In this document: one piece after another, positions 10,764 to 18,469 of the stretch
Layout of the letters: each line of letters begins with the position of its first letter
Position numbering within the stretch: the first letter of the stretch is position 1
NCBI RefSeq assembly: GCF_001311845.1
Contig: NZ_BBCC01000057.1
Location: 1-32,360, forward strand
Reading direction: 5' to 3'
Length of the DNA stretch: 32,360 bases
From: Desulfosarcina cetonica JCM 12296
GTDB taxonomy: Bacteria > Desulfobacterota > Desulfobacteria > Desulfobacterales > Desulfosarcinaceae
Notes under the pieces: generated by a model
What the model was told of the DNA's origin: nothing
Seen by the model: only the letters and a program-made list of their open reading frames with translations
Databases searched by the model: none
Made by a program: the position numbers and the translations under genes

Positions 10764-12269
10764 ATGCAGAAAGAATCGAGGTGTACAGAGACGGTGATGG
10801 CCGAAAATGAGCGCCTGCGCCGGCAAATCGACGAATTGCAAGGCCTCGAGGCCCGTTGCCAGCGGGCCGAGACGGCGCTTGCCGCCATCGAGACCCGCAA
10901 CCAGCTTCTGAGCGATGCGGCGCCATTGGGGATTTTCACCATTGACGCCCAGGGTCGGGTTACCGGCATCAACCGCAGGGGACAGGCGCTGTTGGGCCCG
11001 TTGATGGACGGTGACCCCAGGTCTGCCAATCTGTTCGATGATGCGTCCATGGGCAACGCGGGACTGACCGAGGACCTCCAGCACTGCATGACCCTGCGGC
11101 GACCGATTACTGTCGAGCATTCCCATGCCGATCGCCAGGGGAATGGGTTTTGGCTGCGCTACTATCTCAGCCCGGCACCGACCCAGGATGGGGCGATCGA
11201 TGGGGTCATGGCCATCGTTGAAGATGCCACCGACCTGAAACGTACCGAAGAGGCGTTGCGAGATAGCGAAAAGCGCTACCGCCAGCTGTTTCAGTCCGCC
11301 CCCATCGCCCTGATCGAGTGGGACGTATCGCAGCTCAAAGCCCATCTGGACCTGCTGCGGGCCTCGGGGGTAACCGATTTCGACGACTATCTGACCCAAC
11401 ATCCCGATGCGATCCGGCATTGCTGGGAGCTGATCAAGACGGTCGATTATAACCAGGCCTTCTTGGAACTGATGGGCATCGCCGATCGCGCCGGTCCCAA
11501 GGGGGCGTTCCTGCCCACCCATGCGGACGATTTCGTGAAGATGGCCCGTGAGGTGATCCTGGTGACCGCCGATGGCAATACCGCCGTTGAACGGGAGGCG
11601 AGCATCGTCACCACCAGCGGCGAGCGAAAAATCGTTTTGGGGAAATCCCTGGCTGTCTCCGGCCATGAGGAGACCCTGGCCCGGGTGGCGATCGCGCTTC
11701 TTGATATCTCCCAACGCAAGCGGGCCGAGGCGGCCCTGCGCGAGAGTGAACGCCGCTTCCGCGAACAGGCCTTCCGGGATGGTCTCACCGGATTATACAA
11801 CCAGCGTTATCTCTACGGTTCCCTGGCCACCTGGGCGGAACGGGCCAAGGCCAACGGCACGCCGCTTTCCCTGATTTTCATGGACCTGGATCACTTCAAG
11901 CGCATCGTCGATACCCACGGGCACCTCAACGGCAGTCGGGCCATTCAGAAGGTTGCCCAGACGATCAACCGTTGTCTGGCGGAACCCGCCTATGCCGTGG
12001 CCTATGCCGGCGACGAGTTCGTGGTGGTTCTGCCGGGAATGAACGCCCAAGCGGCGTTGGCGAAAGCCCAGGAAATTCGGTCCACGATGAATACCACTGC
12101 CTATGAGCTGGAAAAAGGCGTCGTGGTGCAACTCAGGGCCAGTTTCGGAATTGCGACCTTCCCCGAGGATGCCAGCGACCTGAAGCGCCTGATCGCCGCC
12201 GCCGACCAGGCGCTTTTCGCCATCAAGGGGGCCGGTAAGAATGCCATCGGACAGTATCGCTCGGCCTGA
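10764..12269 (+). CDS. Diguanylate cyclase with two PAS-type sensor regions (AGDEF)
   Basis: This is a soluble protein of about 501 residues. A coiled coil at the N-terminus is followed by a PAS domain (SDAAPLGIFTIDAQGRVTG onward), a second PAS-like domain beginning EKRYRQLFQSAPIALIEWD, and a C-terminal GGDEF domain. The active-site signature is AGDEF in AVAYAGDEFVVVLPG. An AGDEF enzyme, VCA0965 of Vibrio cholerae, is reported to be active, so this one may well be too. Other deviations are IVDTHGHLNGS, where most cyclases have INDTHGHxxGD, and the absence of an RxxD I-site (EPAY at that position). The frame is open to 10590 with ATGs at 10704 and 10731, but only the ATG at 10764 has a good Shine-Dalgarno (AAAGGAAG, 7 nt). 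It is divergent from the chemoreceptor and ends in the palindrome at 12269-12313. Confidence 0.87.
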   Translation: MQKESRCTETVMAENERLRRQIDELQGLEARCQRAETALAAIETRNQLLSDAAPLGIFTIDAQGRVTGINRRGQALLGPLMDGDPRSANLFDDASMGNAGLTEDLQHCMTLRRPITVEHSHADRQGNGFWLRYYLSPAPTQDGAIDGVMAIVEDATDLKRTEEALRDSEKRYRQLFQSAPIALIEWDVSQLKAHLDLLRASGVTDFDDYLTQHPDAIRHCWELIKTVDYNQAFLELMGIADRAGPKGAFLPTHADDFVKMAREVILVTADGNTAVEREASIVTTSGERKIVLGKSLAVSGHEETLARVAIALLDISQRKRAEAALRESERRFREQAFRDGLTGLYNQRYLYGSLATWAERAKANGTPLSLIFMDLDHFKRIVDTHGHLNGSRAIQKVAQTINRCLAEPAYAVAYAGDEFVVVLPGMNAQAALAKAQEIRSTMNTTAYELEKGVVVQLRASFGIATFPEDASDLKRLIAAADQALFAIKGAGKNAIGQYRSA

Positions 12270-12313
12270 GAGCTTGCTTGAAAACCCTAATCCAGGGTTT
12301 TCAAACAAGCTCT
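12269..12313. terminator. Long palindrome between convergent genes, probable bidirectional terminator
   Basis: Two 20-nt arms (12269-12288 and 12294-12313) pair with a single mismatch (C12277 opposite A12305) around a 5-nt loop. The left arm begins on the last base of the cyclase stop codon, and the right arm ends 19 nt before the DUF364 stop. A run of A/T in the upper stem lies near the loop, but no T-tract follows either arm, so it is not a textbook intrinsic terminator. It may instead act as a transcript-end stabiliser. Confidence 0.6.
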
Positions 12314-12332
12314 GAGCGGCGGACGCGTCCGA

Positions 12333-13151
12333 TCAGGCAACCGGCGTTTCCCGCGCCCAGGCCACGAACTGGACGCCCAGTTTCTTGAACGCGCGAAACG
12401 ACAAGCCTTGACGAATCCCGTCGAACACCGGAGCCACGGTGACCACCCGGCAACCCGCCAGGACGTCGGCGCCATATTCAAAAAGCACCGGCGAAAGCGG
12501 GGTGGTGGGGCCGATGATGATCGTATAGGCCTGGGGGGCCTTTTCCAGGTATGCGGCCATGGCCCGGGTGAGCAGGGTAGTGCCGGTCAGGCCGAGTACC
12601 TTGCAGCGACCTAGGGTTTTATCCCATTGCGCCGGTGCGGTACGCCCGGGAACATCGCGCAGCTCGAAGAGATGCAGGCGTTGCACCTGTTGCCGCAGAC
12701 GCTCCACGAAGGGGAATTCGCCGACCAGGACCGTCTCTCCGTCGCGGCCTTTTTCGGCCATGATCGCCGATGCCTCGATATCCGGCGGGTTGGCTGGTGC
12801 TGTGGTGGCGGTGTTCAGGGCTGCGGCGCCCAGGCTGATGGAAAAGGCCTGGGACGAACGAAGCAATTGAGCCGCGGTAAGCAGGGAGCTGCCGATCAAT
12901 CGGTCTGCCAGGTCGCGCTCGTCGGCCGAGGGGGCCGCACCCAATGTGGATGCCAATCCGGCAAACACACTCCCGTTTTCCTCGGCGCGAACGCCGATGA
13001 AGTGGGCGCCCACGGCAATCTCGGTGATCGCCGCCGTCGGCCGGTGCATGGCTTGGATCAGATCTTCGATCAGTTGGCGTTCCCGCCCTTCGACGGGACG
13101 CACCGCGGGGAGACCCGGCCCATCGTGATGGCTGCATGTATGGTGGATCAT
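12333..13151 (-). CDS. DUF364-family protein (putative metal-chelation Rossmann domain)
   Basis: This is a 272-residue protein matching the DUF4213/DUF364 architecture. An N-terminal enolase-like part (HRPTAAITEIAVGAHFIGV) is followed by a C-terminal Rossmann-like domain with LHLFELRDVPGR, the motif VLGLTGTTLLTRAM and IIIGPTTPLSPVLFEYGADVLAG, which are the family's most conserved stretches. DUF364 proteins are proposed to handle heavy-metal ions or metal-chelating intermediates, but no reaction is established, so the name is all I can support. The ATG at 13151 is chosen because AAAGGAG lies directly upstream; longer starts at 13163 or 13205 lack this. A cysteine/histidine-rich N-terminus (MIHHTCSHHDG) is notable and could bind metal. 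It stands alone, 223 nt from the next upstream gene. Confidence 0.78.
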   Translation of the reverse strand: MIHHTCSHHDGPGLPAVRPVEGRERQLIEDLIQAMHRPTAAITEIAVGAHFIGVRAEENGSVFAGLASTLGAAPSADERDLADRLIGSSLLTAAQLLRSSQAFSISLGAAALNTATTAPANPPDIEASAIMAEKGRDGETVLVGEFPFVERLRQQVQRLHLFELRDVPGRTAPAQWDKTLGRCKVLGLTGTTLLTRAMAAYLEKAPQAYTIIIGPTTPLSPVLFEYGADVLAGCRVVTVAPVFDGIRQGLSFRAFKKLGVQFVAWARETPVA

Positions 13152-13219
13152 GGAGGCTCCTTTCATACGGATTTGTAAAAACCCCGATATCGGCTTACGC
13201 TTCATCCCTCGTCACTGCG

Positions 13220-13240
13220 GCGTACGCAAAAAAAGTACGC
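13220..13240. repeat. GCGTAC inverted repeat with A-rich loop upstream of DUF364
   Basis: GCGTAC, a 9-nt loop containing seven A residues, and GTACGC. It lies in the 223-nt gap between the ProX-like gene and the DUF364 gene. Read on the minus strand the loop is a T-run, so it does not have the stem-then-T-run order of a terminator for the ProX-like gene. The role is unknown. Confidence 0.35.
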
Positions 13241-13267
13241 TGCCTACGGCACCCGCGATAGCGGTAT

Positions 13268-13299
13268 TCTCGGGATTCGCAAGCCTTGATCTCGGGATT
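13268..13299. repeat. Direct repeat TCTCGGGATT, spaced 22 nt
   Basis: TCTCGGGATT occurs at 13268-13277 and 13290-13299, a 22-nt period or about two helical turns. This spacing suits two dimers on one face of the DNA. It lies 76 nt beyond the ProX-like stop and 117 nt or more upstream of the DUF364 start, so it would act on DUF364. Chance occurrence is possible. Confidence 0.3.
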
Positions 13300-13374
13300 T
13301 TTCCTCACTTATATCCGGCCCTATGATGGGATTGTCAAGCCTCTGGAGAACTTACAGGACGACGCCATGGCGCC

Positions 13375-13860
13375 TCACTGAGCCGGCACATCCAGAACCG
13401 TGGGGACGTGGCCGGTGGCGGCCAGGAAATCGCGGATGCCTTTAAGGGAAATCACCAAGGTCGCCGTATTGACCAGGGGGTGGCATTGCAGCGCGTCGGC
13501 ATTCCAGATGGCCTGGTCGATGACAACACCCACTTGGCCGTCCATGTCGTTCATCGCGCCGAGAAGGGTGACCGAACCGGGTTCCAGCTTCAGATGCCGG
13601 GCCAGCCGGTCGGCGGAGGCCAGGCGCAGCCGTTTGGCGCCCAGGGCTTCACCCAGCGATTTGAGATCCACGGATTTCTCATCGGGTACGGTGACGAGAA
13701 AGTGGCGTTTGCCCTTGTTGTCGCAGACGAAGAGATTTTTTGTCTTCTGGCCGGGCAGGTCGGGGACTAGACGGTTGACATCCGCGCAGGTGAATACCGG
13801 TGGATGGTCGTAGCGTTCGTAGGTAATGCCATGGGTTTCAAGAAACGGGTAAATCTTCAT
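13375..13860 (-). CDS. YbaK/ProX-type aminoacyl-tRNA deacylase
   Basis: This is a 161-residue protein of the YbaK/ProRS-editing superfamily, close in length and motifs to ProX/PrdX-type trans-editing enzymes that hydrolyse Ala-tRNAPro. Matching features are HPPVFTCADVNRL, GQKTKNLFVCD, the basic stretch KGKRHFLV, DLKSLGEALGAKRLRLAS and the GAMNDMDGQVGVVID region, which corresponds to the usual GxxND loop. It acts in the cytoplasm to clear mischarged tRNA. Its ATG overlaps the agmatinase stop by 4 nt (ATGA), so translation is probably coupled with the polyamine genes. This coupling of tRNA quality control to agmatinase is not an obvious metabolic link. Confidence 0.87.
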   Translation of the reverse strand: MKIYPFLETHGITYERYDHPPVFTCADVNRLVPDLPGQKTKNLFVCDNKGKRHFLVTVPDEKSVDLKSLGEALGAKRLRLASADRLARHLKLEPGSVTLLGAMNDMDGQVGVVIDQAIWNADALQCHPLVNTATLVISLKGIRDFLAATGHVPTVLDVPAQ

Positions 13861-14738
13861 GGCGCCTTTTCTCTCCCGATAAATCGCATGCCGATCATTT
13901 TATAGATCAATTTGGCCGTGGCAAAGGCCGAGTTGGGGTCGCTTTCGCGGTGCGAAAGTTCGACCACGTCGAATCCGATCACCGTTTTGGAGTGGAACAC
14001 CGTTTCGAGGATCTCCATGGCTTCGTCCCAGAGCATGCCGCCCGGTTCCGGGGTGCCGGTGCTGGCGATCACGCTCCAGTCGAACACATCCACGTCAACG
14101 GTGATGAAAAGATTCTCCGGCAACCGGGCCAGTTCAGCTTCCAGGTCGAAATGCCCCCGACGATAGCGGTGCATCGTACACAGGGAGAGATCCGTTGACT
14201 TGGCCAGACGGGCCTCTTCGACCGACATGCTGCGAATGCCGATCTGCAGCGTCCGATCGGTGATTTCGCGAATGCGCGCCATGGTGCAGGCGTGACTTAG
14301 GGCGCTGCCCGCGTAGCTGTCGCGCAGGTCCGCATGGGCGTCCAGCTGAAGCACGCCGAAATGGTTGTGACGTTTGGCCAGGGCGCGCACATAGCCGGTG
14401 GTAATGGAGTGGTCGCCGCCGATCACGACCACGAATTTCTCCTGATCCAGGAGGGCGGCCGTCGTCTCCTCCAGCGAGGCCAACATGGCGTCGGGGGTAT
14501 CGGGAATTTCCGGCTGGACCACGGTGGCGATCCCCACCCGGCAGGGTTCATCATCCAGAACTTCGTCGTACAGCTCCAGGTAGTGGGAGGCCGCAATCAC
14601 GTCGGCCGGTGCCCCGGCAGTGCCCCGTCCGTAGGAAACGCCGCCCTCGTAGCCGTAAGGGACCACCACCACCTTGGCGCGGGACAGGTCGCACTGGTCG
14701 TCGGAAAGGCCGAGAAACGGGGCCGGGTGGGGCGTCAT
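13857..14738 (-). CDS. speB: Agmatinase (ureohydrolase family)
   Basis: This is a 293-residue binuclear-manganese ureohydrolase that most likely converts agmatine to putrescine and urea. Metal-ligand motifs are GGDHS (about 120), LDAHADLRD and the paired aspartates of ITVDVDVFD. GTPEPGG marks the substrate end and favours agmatinase over arginase. The stretch after the last metal motif reads FDWSVIAST, where typical enzymes have LDPAFAPGT, which is a mild deviation near the active site. GGAG lies 8 nt before the ATG. The upstream deoxyhypusine-synthase-like frame runs into it, and the downstream ProX-like gene overlaps its stop. No arginine decarboxylase gene is visible in the window, so the agmatine source is elsewhere. 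Confidence 0.9.
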   Translation of the reverse strand: MTPHPAPFLGLSDDQCDLSRAKVVVVPYGYEGGVSYGRGTAGAPADVIAASHYLELYDEVLDDEPCRVGIATVVQPEIPDTPDAMLASLEETTAALLDQEKFVVVIGGDHSITTGYVRALAKRHNHFGVLQLDAHADLRDSYAGSALSHACTMARIREITDRTLQIGIRSMSVEEARLAKSTDLSLCTMHRYRRGHFDLEAELARLPENLFITVDVDVFDWSVIASTGTPEPGGMLWDEAMEILETVFHSKTVIGFDVVELSHRESDPNSAFATAKLIYKMIGMRFIGREKAP

Positions 14739-15801
14739 CGGGTCGCTCCAGTTTTTGCACCAGCGTTTGCATGCGGTCGCACAGGCCGGCCGGCGACCGG
14801 GGTTGGCAAAGATCGGTCACATAGGCGGCCAGCAAGGGGAAGATGATGCTGTACTCACCCCACACCTGCACCAGGTTGGCCTCGTCGGCCTGCTGGTACT
14901 TGCCCCAGGTGACCGCCTCGCCGAAGGTACAACTGGAGAGGCTGCCCTCGCGCTCCACGGCCGTGCCGATCTGGATGCCACGGTCGGCGCCCTCGAAATC
15001 GATGCCCAGAATCTGGCTGATGGTCGGACCGGTTTGCTGGATGAAGTTCTTCGGACCGCCGCCACCCAGCTCCACGAATCCGGTCTGTTCGGCGCCAAAG
15101 GCAATCGCCGCCGAGTGGATGATGTCCCGCTGGGGCGACAACTGCACCGGCAGGCCTTCATGATCGGTGCGCGCCAGGTTCATGGCGATGGAGTGGTTGG
15201 CCAGCGAATCCCAAAAGATCGGTACCCCACAGCGGGCCGCGGCGGCGGTGAAACTCAGCTCGGGGTGGGGGGCGGTTTCGGCAACCCACAATCCCAACTG
15301 GTAGTTGAATTCCCACGAGGCCAGCGGCCCCCGGGAGAGCCGGTCATGGCGCTCCTTAACGAAACGGCGCACGATGGCGTCCTGGGCTTCGAGGGTTTCC
15401 TTTTCGCGAATGCCGATGTCGTAGATGCGCGTGTCGCCGTGGCGGCGCAGCTGATCGTCGTCCCAGTTGGGATGGATCGACTTGACCGGCAGGCTGAAGG
15501 CGAAGTGCAGGTCGTGGTAGACCTGGGCACCGGTGGAGCAGATCACGTTGACGAATCCGGCCTCGATGAGCGAGATCACCATGCCACCCATTCCACCGGC
15601 GATGCCGGCACCGGCGATCCCCAGCCAGATGGTGTCCCCCTGGTCGATCATGCGCTGAAACAGCGCGGCCGCCCGACGGACATTGCGGGCCTCGAAACAG
15701 GTCCGGCCCATCAGATCCACCAAGGCGGGAATGCTTAATCCCCTGGTGAGACGTTCCGGGACGATGTCCGGGGCATGTGTGAACAGCGATGGTTTATCCA
15801 T
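14551..15801 (-). CDS. Deoxyhypusine-synthase-like protein (probable polyamine synthase)
   Basis: This is an NAD-dependent deoxyhypusine synthase family protein. Conserved blocks are GIAGAGIAGGMGGM, the NAD-binding ICSTGA, FVELGGGGPKNF, and above all GEAVTWGKY, where the lysine (about 301) matches the catalytic lysine of human DHS in AVSWGK. Bacteria lack eIF5A; bacterial DHS-like proteins are thought to transfer the butylamine unit to a polyamine, for example to form homospermidine. The next gene, agmatinase, would supply putrescine. The start at 15801 has GAGGT at 8 nt. The raw frame runs to 14551, overlapping agmatinase by 188 nt, but sequence after LVQKL is only a shadow of that gene. One extra base in the AAAAA or CCC run near 14741-14755 would instead end it at TGA 14735, overlapping the agmatinase ATG as ATGA. 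Confidence 0.85.
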   Translation of the reverse strand: MDKPSLFTHAPDIVPERLTRGLSIPALVDLMGRTCFEARNVRRAAALFQRMIDQGDTIWLGIAGAGIAGGMGGMVISLIEAGFVNVICSTGAQVYHDLHFAFSLPVKSIHPNWDDDQLRRHGDTRIYDIGIREKETLEAQDAIVRRFVKERHDRLSRGPLASWEFNYQLGLWVAETAPHPELSFTAAAARCGVPIFWDSLANHSIAMNLARTDHEGLPVQLSPQRDIIHSAAIAFGAEQTGFVELGGGGPKNFIQQTGPTISQILGIDFEGADRGIQIGTAVEREGSLSSCTFGEAVTWGKYQQADEANLVQVWGEYSIIFPLLAAYVTDLCQPRSPAGLCDRMQTLVQKLERPDDAPPGPVSRPFRRPVRPVPRQGGGGPLRLRGRRFLRTGHCRGTGRRDCGLPLPGAVRRSSG

Positions 15802-15923
15802 GGGATCTACCTCTTTTTTTCTGATAAGGACAAAGCGTAACGCCGATATCAGGCTTCTTACGAACCCGTCAAGCATAATCCTTCTCGCCCTAACGATAAC
15901 CCCGAAATCCATCTCATGCCGCC

Positions 15924-15952
15924 TTGACACCGGGTGCAAACCACGTTAAGCA
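15924..15952 (+). promoter_or_regulatory. Possible promoter for the MBL-fold hydrolase
   Basis: A perfect -35 TTGACA (15924-15929) is followed after 17 nt by TAAGCA (15947-15952), a poor -10. The palindrome at 15950-15966 overlaps the putative -10/+1, which suits a repressor or an activator working by DNA distortion. Confidence 0.35.
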
Positions 15953-15966
15953 CATTATAAATGTGC
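15950..15966. promoter_or_regulatory. Perfect 7-bp palindrome in the divergent region, operator candidate
   Basis: GCACATT-ATA-AATGTGC is fully symmetric. It lies 36 nt before the MBL hydrolase ATG and about 150 nt before the divergent DHS-like gene start. Symmetry, AT-rich centre and position over a likely start site favour a homodimeric regulator site. The regulator is not recognised. Confidence 0.45.
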
Positions 15967-16001
15967 ATTTACCCACAAACCATCCATTCAGGGGGGAGCA
16001 T

Positions 16002-16961
16002 ATGCGTACGTCATTGGCAATCAAGGCGGTTGACCGGGTCGAGATCCTCACCCTTCAGGACAATACCATCGATATGCTCCAGCAGGATAACAATGCGGTG
16101 ATCCAACGGGCCATGCCGGTAAAGGACGGTGAGATGAGAACCAGCATCCTGGCCGAGCATGGCTTTTCCTCGCTGGTCACCGTTACCCGAGGGGATGTCT
16201 CGCGGACGATGCTGTTCGATTTCGGCTACTCCGCCCATGGGGCGGCATTCAACGTCGACGCGCTGGGTGTCGACCTGAGCCGGGTGGAGGCCATGGCCCT
16301 TTCCCACGGCCACCTGGATCATATCGGCGGACTGGCGGCGCTGGTCGCGAAAACCGGTCAAAAGGGGCTCCCCTTGGTGGTCCACCCGGCCGCCTTCCGG
16401 GGACCGCGATACCTGCAAACGCCCGCAGGCACCCGGATCAACCTGCCGGGTTTCAGCCGTGAGAAAGCCGCCGACGCCGGCGTGACGGTGGTCGAGACGG
16501 ACGCGGCCCATCCCATGCTGGACGACATGGCGGTTTTTCTGGGACGGATTCCGCGAGTGACGCCTTTTGAGCAGGGGGCGCCCAATCTTTTTTGTGAAAT
16601 TGATGGCCGACCCCAGCAGGACCCCTTTGACGACGATTCGGCCATGGTTTTCCATGTCCGCGGTCAGGGGTTGGTGGTGCTTTCCGGCTGCGCCCATTCG
16701 GGAATCGTCAATACGGTCATGCACGCCCGGGAGGTGACCGGTATCGAATCCGTCATGGCCATCATGGGCGGTTTTCATTTGGCCAATGTAGACGAGGAGA
16801 AGGTCCTCCAGCCGACCATCGCGGCGCTCAAGGGGCTGGCCCCCCGCTACATCGTTCCCACCCATTGCACCGGCCGACGCGCCGTCCAGCGGATCGAGAC
16901 GGCCATGCCGGATCAGTTCGTTCTGAACATGGCCGGCACGCGGCTGACATTCAGCGCCTAA
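16002..16961 (+). CDS. MBL-fold metallo-hydrolase
   Basis: This is a 319-residue metallo-beta-lactamase-fold protein. Metal-binding motif SHGHLDHIGG near residue 103 is the classic HxHxDH. Further ligands appear in VVLSGCAHSGIVN, GGFHL and PTHCTG. The layout resembles the family annotated as 7,8-dihydropterin-6-yl-methyl-4-(ribofuranosyl)aminobenzene-5'-phosphate synthase-like hydrolases, but true substrates of most members are unknown. The start at 16002 follows GGGGGGAG. No signal peptide is seen, so it is cytoplasmic. It is divergent from the polyamine cluster and shares an intergenic region with it, including the palindrome at 15950-15966. Confidence 0.85.
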   Translation: MRTSLAIKAVDRVEILTLQDNTIDMLQQDNNAVIQRAMPVKDGEMRTSILAEHGFSSLVTVTRGDVSRTMLFDFGYSAHGAAFNVDALGVDLSRVEAMALSHGHLDHIGGLAALVAKTGQKGLPLVVHPAAFRGPRYLQTPAGTRINLPGFSREKAADAGVTVVETDAAHPMLDDMAVFLGRIPRVTPFEQGAPNLFCEIDGRPQQDPFDDDSAMVFHVRGQGLVVLSGCAHSGIVNTVMHAREVTGIESVMAIMGGFHLANVDEEKVLQPTIAALKGLAPRYIVPTHCTGRRAVQRIETAMPDQFVLNMAGTRLTFSA

Positions 16962-17005
16962 CCCGTCCAGCCGCACACAGACCCTTTGCCAGCGGCGTGC
17001 GCCTC

Positions 17006-17035
17006 TTGCACGGATGCCGGCTTTTGTTGTATCGT
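17006..17035 (+). promoter_or_regulatory. Weak promoter candidate for the DsbA-like gene
   Basis: TTGCAC (17006-17011), an 18-nt spacer and TATCGT (17030-17035) lie about 100 nt before the chosen start. The match is only moderate (3 of 6 and 4 of 6). Confidence 0.25.
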
Positions 17036-17137
17036 ACCTCTCATTTCCGTGGGCCATTTTCGTCACCCATCCCGCCGGAGCAGAAGGTTCCGGCATTTTC
17101 CCAAGACGCTTTTATACCGGCTACCCAGAGGAATCCT

Positions 17138-17961
17138 ATGCTGAAACGTTTGAAGTGGACGATCGTCCTGGCTGTTTTACTCATGCCGGCCACCGCCATT
17201 GCCGCCGTGTCGGCCGAAACGCTGATCCAGGCCGATGTCGGCGCGCCCGTATTGGACGTCACCACCAGCCCGGAAGACGATCTGGCCTTTTTGCTGACCC
17301 CCAAGGCGGTGCTGATCTATTCCGTCGACGAGAAGAAAACCGTCGACCAGATCCCCCTTGAGGGGGTATACGACCGCATTGCCTTTTTAGACAGTGAGCG
17401 GTTGGTGCTGACCCGCGCCAAGTCCTCCCAGATCGACGTGATCCGTTTCAACCGGATCTACGCCATCGACCTGAAGGACCGGATTACCAAGGGCCCGGCC
17501 CATGCGCCGGTGACCCTGGTGGTGTTCGATGACTACCAATGCCCCTATTGTGCCCGTCTGGATCGGTATATCAAGGAGCAGATCCTGCCCCAGTTTCCCG
17601 ATGAGGTGCGCTACGCCATCAAGCATTTTCCCCTCTCCAGCCATCCGTTTGCCTACGAGGGTGCCATGGCGGCCCTGGCTGCCGGGAAGCAGGGTAAATT
17701 CTGGGAATTCCACAGCCGGTTGCTCGCAAACCACAACCAGGTCAACGAGACCAAGATATTGGAGATCGCCTCGGAACTGAAATTGGATATGCAGCAGTTC
17801 AACAAGGATCGCACATCAGAGGCACTCCGGAAAAAATCAGTGAGGATGTCGATAACGGCCATGCTATCGGGGTGACTGGAACACCATCGATTTTTATCAA
17901 TGGAAAGCGCTTCAAGAAAGGCGACTTGATTGAGACCATCCTTCGTGAAGTCGGCCGCTGA
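17138..17961 (+). CDS. Exported DsbA-like thioredoxin-fold protein (one frameshift)
   Basis: Reconstructed as about 274 residues. ATG at 17138 follows AGAGGAA and opens a signal peptide (basic MLKRLK, hydrophobic core, cleavage near IAA or VSA). The N-terminal ~100 mature residues look like part of a beta-propeller or NHL-like repeat (VLDVTTSPEDDLAFLLT), then a DsbA/DSBA-like domain begins with VVFDDYQCPYCAR, carrying a CPYC redox pair. The cis-proline region TGTPSIFING lies in another frame: the raw frame stops at 17875 after an A6 run at 17831-17836, and one added A restores KKISEDVDNGHAIGVTGTPSIF through to TGA 17961. It should catalyse thiol oxidation or isomerisation in the periplasm. 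No dedicated DsbB/DsbD partner is visible nearby. Confidence 0.83.
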
Positions 17962-18011
17962 GACCGGTCGTGGACACGGTCGATGACCACCGGGCGGAGC
18001 GCGACCGGTCT
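17961..18011. terminator. Perfect 10-bp inverted repeat after the DsbA-like gene
   Basis: AGACCGGTCG (17961-17970) and CGACCGGTCT (18002-18011) are perfect complements. The 31-nt loop holds a smaller GGTC/GACC stem. It begins on the stop codon of the frame-corrected gene. No T-run follows, so an intrinsic terminator is not proved. It may also be a 3' stabilising structure. Confidence 0.45.
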
Positions 18012-18151
18012 GCCCCCTGGAAAATGTCCTGAGAATCGAAGCCATTGCCGCTTTCGAGCCCATGGGCTATGATTGAAAAAAAGAGTGGATGTCGCCGGCC
18101 GGTGGAGGAAAAGATCCGGCCGGGCAACCCTTGCCGGAAGGGAGGTTTTCC

Positions 18152-18445
18152 GTGAAAACGCACATGATCTGGTTGCCACTGGCCGCCGCTGCCTGTATTG
18201 GCCTTTTGGCCTGTACCCACAGGCCTTACCATCCCGATAAACCGGATCGCGCGTGGGCGTCCGACCATGCGGATTGCGAGGTGGCGGTGCGGACTGAAAT
18301 CCGTGACGAACCGGCGGCCTATGATCAGTTTGACGAGATGAAAATGATCAAGGCCTGCATGAAGGAAAAGGGGTGGCGCTGGGAACGGGCCAGCTGGTTC
18401 ACGTTCAAACCCGTGGAGGCGGAAAAGGCGCCTGACAACAAGTAG
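18152..18445 (+). CDS. Small lipoprotein of unknown function
   Basis: This is a 97-residue protein starting at GTG 18152, chosen for the strong GGGAGG just upstream. The N-terminus is a lipoprotein signal peptide with lipobox LLAC, the modified cysteine at about residue 21, followed by THRP. The mature part has two conserved-looking cysteines (HADCEVAV and KACMKEKGW) that could form a disulphide. The MKEKGWRW ending is common in small envelope lipoproteins of unknown function. The residues after the lipid cysteine are not Asp, so outer-membrane sorting is plausible. It lies 190 nt after the DsbA-like gene, which could oxidise its cysteine pair. It converges with the large membrane protein. 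Confidence 0.72.
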   Translation: MKTHMIWLPLAAAACIGLLACTHRPYHPDKPDRAWASDHADCEVAVRTEIRDEPAAYDQFDEMKMIKACMKEKGWRWERASWFTFKPVEAEKAPDNK

Positions 18446-18469
18446 GCGTAGGCCGCGTTTCTCGCCGAA

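Noticed and set aside
13200..13300. CRISPR-like or tandem-repeat array
   Set aside because: Only two short direct copies and one small hairpin are present; no regular repeat-spacer pattern exists.
16865..17137. 5' extension of the DsbA-like frame
   Set aside because: It overlaps the end of the MBL hydrolase, lacks a ribosome site and precedes the clear signal peptide at 17138.
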